Assembly (NCBI RefSeq): GCF_014652655.1
Contig: NZ_BMZF01000001.1
Coordinates: 558,001 to 622,000 of the forward strand
DNA length: 64,000 nt
Source: Paramylibacter ulvae
GTDB taxonomy: Bacteria > Pseudomonadota > Alphaproteobacteria > Rhodobacterales > Rhodobacteraceae
Direction: 5' to 3'
Shown here: positions 61,770-64,000 of the stretch, piece after piece
Layout of the letters: every line of letters starts with the position of its first letter
Numbering within the stretch: the first letter of the stretch is position 1
The notes under the pieces: generated by a model
Seen by the model: only the letters and a program-made list of their open reading frames with translations
What the model was told of the DNA's origin: nothing
Database searches by the model: none
Program-made: the position numbers and the translations under genes

Positions 61770-62779
61770 TGGATATAATACGTTTCGCAGCACTTGGGAT
61801 GGATCATCGCCATATCTATGGCATGTCACAGGGTATCATTGATGCGGGTGGTGAACTGGCGGGTTGGTGGACTGATGGTCAGCCACAACCCACCACAGGG
61901 TATGAAAAACGTTTTCCCAACGCGCCGCGCATTGATAACCTTGATACGATTTTACAGGATCCAAGCATTCAGTTGGTTTTAATCGCATGTCGCCCTGATC
62001 TGCGCGCAGATCTTGCAATAAAGGCGATGACCGCTGGCAAAGATGTGATGGTCGACAAACCTGGTTGTATCAACCAAGCAGAGGTTGAACGCTTGCGCAA
62101 AACCGTTGCTGAAACAGGCCAGATTTGGTCGGTGAATTTTTCGGAACGCTTCGAGGTTCCCGCCGTGACCAGTGCCACAGAACTGGTATCAAATGGTGCT
62201 ATTGGACGTGTTGTTCACACAACGGGTCTGGGACCGCATCGATTAAACGCGCCAAGCCGACCAGATTGGTTTTTCGATTCCGCCACCTATGGTGGGATTT
62301 TAACCGATATTGCGTCCCATCAAATCGAACAGTTTTTGCATTTTACCAACAGCGAAGACGCAGAAATCACCATGGCAAATGTCGGAAATTTTGCCAATCC
62401 AGATCATCCGAAGTTTCAAGATTTTGGCGAGCTTTCTTTGCGATCTGAAACCGCGCAGGGTTATATTCGTGTCGATTGGTACACTGCCGATGCATTGCCC
62501 AACTGGGGCGATGGGCGGCTATTTTTGACCGGAACTGAAGGTTCAATTGAATTGCGAAAATATGTCGATGTCGATGGGCGCACTGGCGATAACCACCTGT
62601 TTTTGGTCAACAAAGATACCTGCAAGCATATCGATTGTCGCGATGCCCCGCTTCCGTATTTCGATAATCTGCTCGCCGATATTCGAAACCGCACAGAAAC
62701 CGCTTGCCCACAATCACGCACGTTTCGAGTGTGTGAACTTGCGATAGAGGCGCAATCTGTCGCTGATTGCAAACGTTGA
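61769..62779 (+). CDS. Gfo/Idh/MocA oxidoreductase 2
   Basis: 336 residues from ATG 61769, sharing its A with the preceding TGA (TGATG). Divergent family member: start FAALGMDHRHIYGMSQGIIDAGGELAGWW, DKP replacing EKP (VMVDKPGCINQAEVERL), and GGILTDIASHQIEQFLHF with the catalytic His. Last gene of the operon. Pairs of these proteins can catalyse redox-neutral steps on sugar acids; whether that happens here is unknown. Confidence 0.82.
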   Translation: MDIIRFAALGMDHRHIYGMSQGIIDAGGELAGWWTDGQPQPTTGYEKRFPNAPRIDNLDTILQDPSIQLVLIACRPDLRADLAIKAMTAGKDVMVDKPGCINQAEVERLRKTVAETGQIWSVNFSERFEVPAVTSATELVSNGAIGRVVHTTGLGPHRLNAPSRPDWFFDSATYGGILTDIASHQIEQFLHFTNSEDAEITMANVGNFANPDHPKFQDFGELSLRSETAQGYIRVDWYTADALPNWGDGRLFLTGTEGSIELRKYVDVDGRTGDNHLFLVNKDTCKHIDCRDAPLPYFDNLLADIRNRTETACPQSRTFRVCELAIEAQSVADCKR

Positions 62780-62814
62780 ACCAACGACAGACTATGGCCA
62801 ATAATTGTCGATTA

Positions 62815-62886
62815 TTATGCCAGAAAGATAAACAGTAGGATTATCCAAACTGGAACACCCAGTAACCATAAAAATAAAACTCTCAT
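62815..62886 (-). CDS. 23-residue membrane micro-protein
   Basis: MRVLFLWLLGVPVWIILLFIFLA, a single hydrophobic helix. ATG at 62886 is preceded by AGGAAAGGAAAAATC, a good ribosome site, and lies 14 bp after the stop of the 211-residue membrane protein. Too short for usual gene finders. It probably belongs to the same operon; I do not recognise its family. Confidence 0.55.
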   Translation of the reverse strand: MRVLFLWLLGVPVWIILLFIFLA

Positions 62887-62899
62887 GATTTTTCCTTTC

Positions 62900-63535
62900 C
62901 TATATCCAACGGCCAAAACGCGCGAATGTTGTACCCTCGTCGCGGTGGCGCCCACCGACGCCAGCGGCCCAATATGCCGACGCTGCTGAAATCAGCAAAG
63001 CAGACGCAACCACAAAGGCGGAGATCACGGAATATATCCGCACATTTTCCAAGGCTTGTTTGGAAATGTCGCCGTTCTCGGCAACTGTTCCTGTTTGATC
63101 ACCTGGGATGATGACTGCGTTTGCAATGCTTGGTGCTGCGTCAATTGCAGGGCCGGCCGTTGATGAAATTGCAACCGCGCCCAACAAAACCGCAACCGCC
63201 CAGACGGTTAGCCCATGAATGCCATCACGAATATCCACTTCGTCCGAATTGATCGGATCAATGCGTCGACGCATACGTCCCGCGATATAACCACCTGTGG
63301 CAAAGCTCGAAATCGTAGACCAGAGCATCCATGAGCCGGTCGCCACAATGGCGGCAACCACGGAACCTGACCCTGTGTAGGGTGAAACAAGTGATAATCC
63401 CAAGGCCGCGCCAAAGGTTGAAAATACGTAAAAAATCGCCGCAGCAACGACCGCGCCAGATAGGATTGATGACCAATCCACATAACTGGTATCGCCGCCG
63501 TTGGCGTGAATGATATTTGGTGGTGTATTTGTCAT
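62900..63535 (-). CDS. hypothetical integral membrane protein
   Basis: 211 residues with four or five hydrophobic segments: about 23-50, 62-84 (small residues, then GGYIAGRMRRR), 108-130 and 165-192. GGDTSYVDWSSILSGAVVAAAIFYVFSTFGAALGLSLVSP is a Gly/Ala-rich pattern seen in uncharacterised alphaproteobacterial membrane proteins. The loop 130-165 is polar and the C-terminus RHRDEGTTFARFGRWI is charged. No enzyme motif. Flanked on both sides by micro-ORFs with ribosome sites. Confidence 0.75.
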   Translation of the reverse strand: MTNTPPNIIHANGGDTSYVDWSSILSGAVVAAAIFYVFSTFGAALGLSLVSPYTGSGSVVAAIVATGSWMLWSTISSFATGGYIAGRMRRRIDPINSDEVDIRDGIHGLTVWAVAVLLGAVAISSTAGPAIDAAPSIANAVIIPGDQTGTVAENGDISKQALENVRIYSVISAFVVASALLISAASAYWAAGVGGRHRDEGTTFARFGRWI

Positions 63536-63573
63536 AATCTATTCCTTTCAGAAAATTGAAAAAGATGCGTCAA

Positions 63574-63648
63574 TTATCCAATGCCAAGGAATGACAGGAT
63601 CGCCATAACAACAACAACAAGACCGACAAGATAAATAATACCGTGCAT
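63574..63648 (-). CDS. 24-residue membrane micro-protein
   Basis: Encoded peptide starts MHGIIYLVGLVVVVMAILSF and is one transmembrane helix. ATG 63648 follows AAAGGAGAAATATA, a strong ribosome site, and the gene ends 38 bp before the 211-residue membrane protein. Similar tiny single-helix proteins occur in related bacteria, to my recollection unnamed. Confidence 0.6.
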   Translation of the reverse strand: MHGIIYLVGLVVVVMAILSFLGIG

Positions 63649-63856
63649 TATATTTCTCCTTTTGATTGGCGCCGCCCGAACCGTTCGACATGAACAATGC
63701 GCGGTAGCCATATGTAATTAAATGCTTAAACTTGCATTTGGTTCCAAAAAATATCTATAAAATTGGAACGCTGGATTAGGTTCACTTCGCCCACCAGCCA
63801 ACACGCATCAGCGCGTTTTGGCTGCTGACAGAGCCGTTAATAAAACGGGTGTTCGC
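63649..63856. other. non-coding stretch near the window end
   Basis: About 200 bp between the micro-ORF operon and an edge frame. It should contain the promoter of the minus-strand micro-ORF operon. I see no repeat, tRNA or clear terminator. Confidence 0.4.
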
Positions 63857-64000
63857 CTATTTTTGATCCGATTTCATGCCCGTGTTCATGCCAAAAACAA
63901 ACGCCTCTATCAGCTTTGATAGGTTGCTGTTTTCAGACGACGACGCGGATTGTGTGAAATTCATTTGATCGTGATGCGATGATTGTTCGACCGTGTGATG
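63857..64000 (-). CDS. possible 3' end of an unidentified gene (cut by window)
   Basis: Minus-strand frame open from the window edge to a TAG at 63859-63857, 47 codons: a His/Ser/Gln-rich start (HHTVEQSSHHDQMNF), then SKLIEAFVFGMNTGMKSDQK. It could be the C-terminus of a larger protein or a small gene starting at the internal ATG at residue 13. No family recognised. Confidence 0.3.
   Translation of the reverse strand, partial: HHTVEQSSHHDQMNFTQSASSSENSNLSKLIEAFVFGMNTGMKSDQK

Noticed and set aside
1-64000. tRNA, rRNA, CRISPR arrays, insertion sequences, prophage genes
   Set aside because: None seen: no tRNA-like cloverleaf with CCA-proximal features, no regularly spaced repeats, and no transposase or integrase family among the coding regions.

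Overview
The window looks like part of the chromosome of a marine alphaproteobacterium, most likely a Rhodobacteraceae (Roseobacter-group) species of moderate, fairly low GC for that family. The reasons are the density of TRAP, TTT and ABC solute importers, the phn, frc-type and aromatic/uronate gene sets, FadR-type GntR regulators beside almost every catabolic operon, and the protein sequences themselves. This placement is inference. I saw no rRNA, tRNA, CRISPR, phage or insertion sequence; the window is almost entirely transport and catabolic operons.

Layout. (1) 1-1917, minus: phnD-phnC-phnE phosphonate/phosphate-type ABC importer, with phnE cut by the window edge. (2) 2188-20460: an aromatic (hydroxycinnamate) locus. 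A divergent AraC regulator precedes a plus-strand Liv-type ABC importer, a salicylaldehyde/vanillin-type aldehyde dehydrogenase and an SDR. Facing it is a nine-gene minus-strand operon (SDR, crotonase, TRAP dctPQM, MarR, feruloyl-CoA synthase, amidohydrolase, acyl-CoA dehydrogenase) that matches a CoA-dependent beta-oxidative side-chain shortening route. A LysR gene follows. (3) 20555-22115: a DsbA-like oxidoreductase and an MBL-fold protein that has lost its metal motif. (4) 22634-32997: a GntR regulator, a ThDP enzyme and a convergent seven-gene operon (FAD-linked 2-hydroxyacid dehydrogenase, periplasmic MBL hydrolase, tctCBA, universal stress protein, cytoplasmic sulfatase). The two transcription units share the palindrome GTAACATGTTAC, or its core, upstream. 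This is the best candidate for an undescribed catabolic system. (5) 33384-38405: frcBCAK-type sugar ABC importer with kinase and a divergent ROK regulator. (6) 38935-62779: a large uronate regulon: ketoglutarate semialdehyde dehydrogenase, SDR, kdgK, kdgF, GntR, an RraA-like protein, a uronate-type TRAP system, a redoxin, uxuB, kduD, kduI, uxaC, GntR, uxuA, GntR, a second uxaC, a second TRAP system with fused QM permease, and two Gfo/Idh/MocA oxidoreductases. (7) 62815-64000: a membrane protein flanked by two micro-ORFs encoding 23- and 24-residue membrane peptides, then an open frame running off the end.

How the parts work together. Regions 2 and 6 suggest an organism living on plant or algal debris: lignin-type phenylpropanoids and pectin- or alginate-type uronates. 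Unsaturated uronates would pass KdgF, KduI and KduD to KDG. Glucuronate would pass UxaC, UxuB and UxuA to KDG. KdgK then makes KDPG. Eda and UxaA/UxaB are not in the window.

Two regulatory themes recur. First, six importer operons carry an 8- to 12-bp GC-rich hairpin just after the solute-binding-protein gene. Second, the uronate promoters carry tandem TTACAAAT boxes spaced exactly 10 bp, probably the operator of a local GntR protein.
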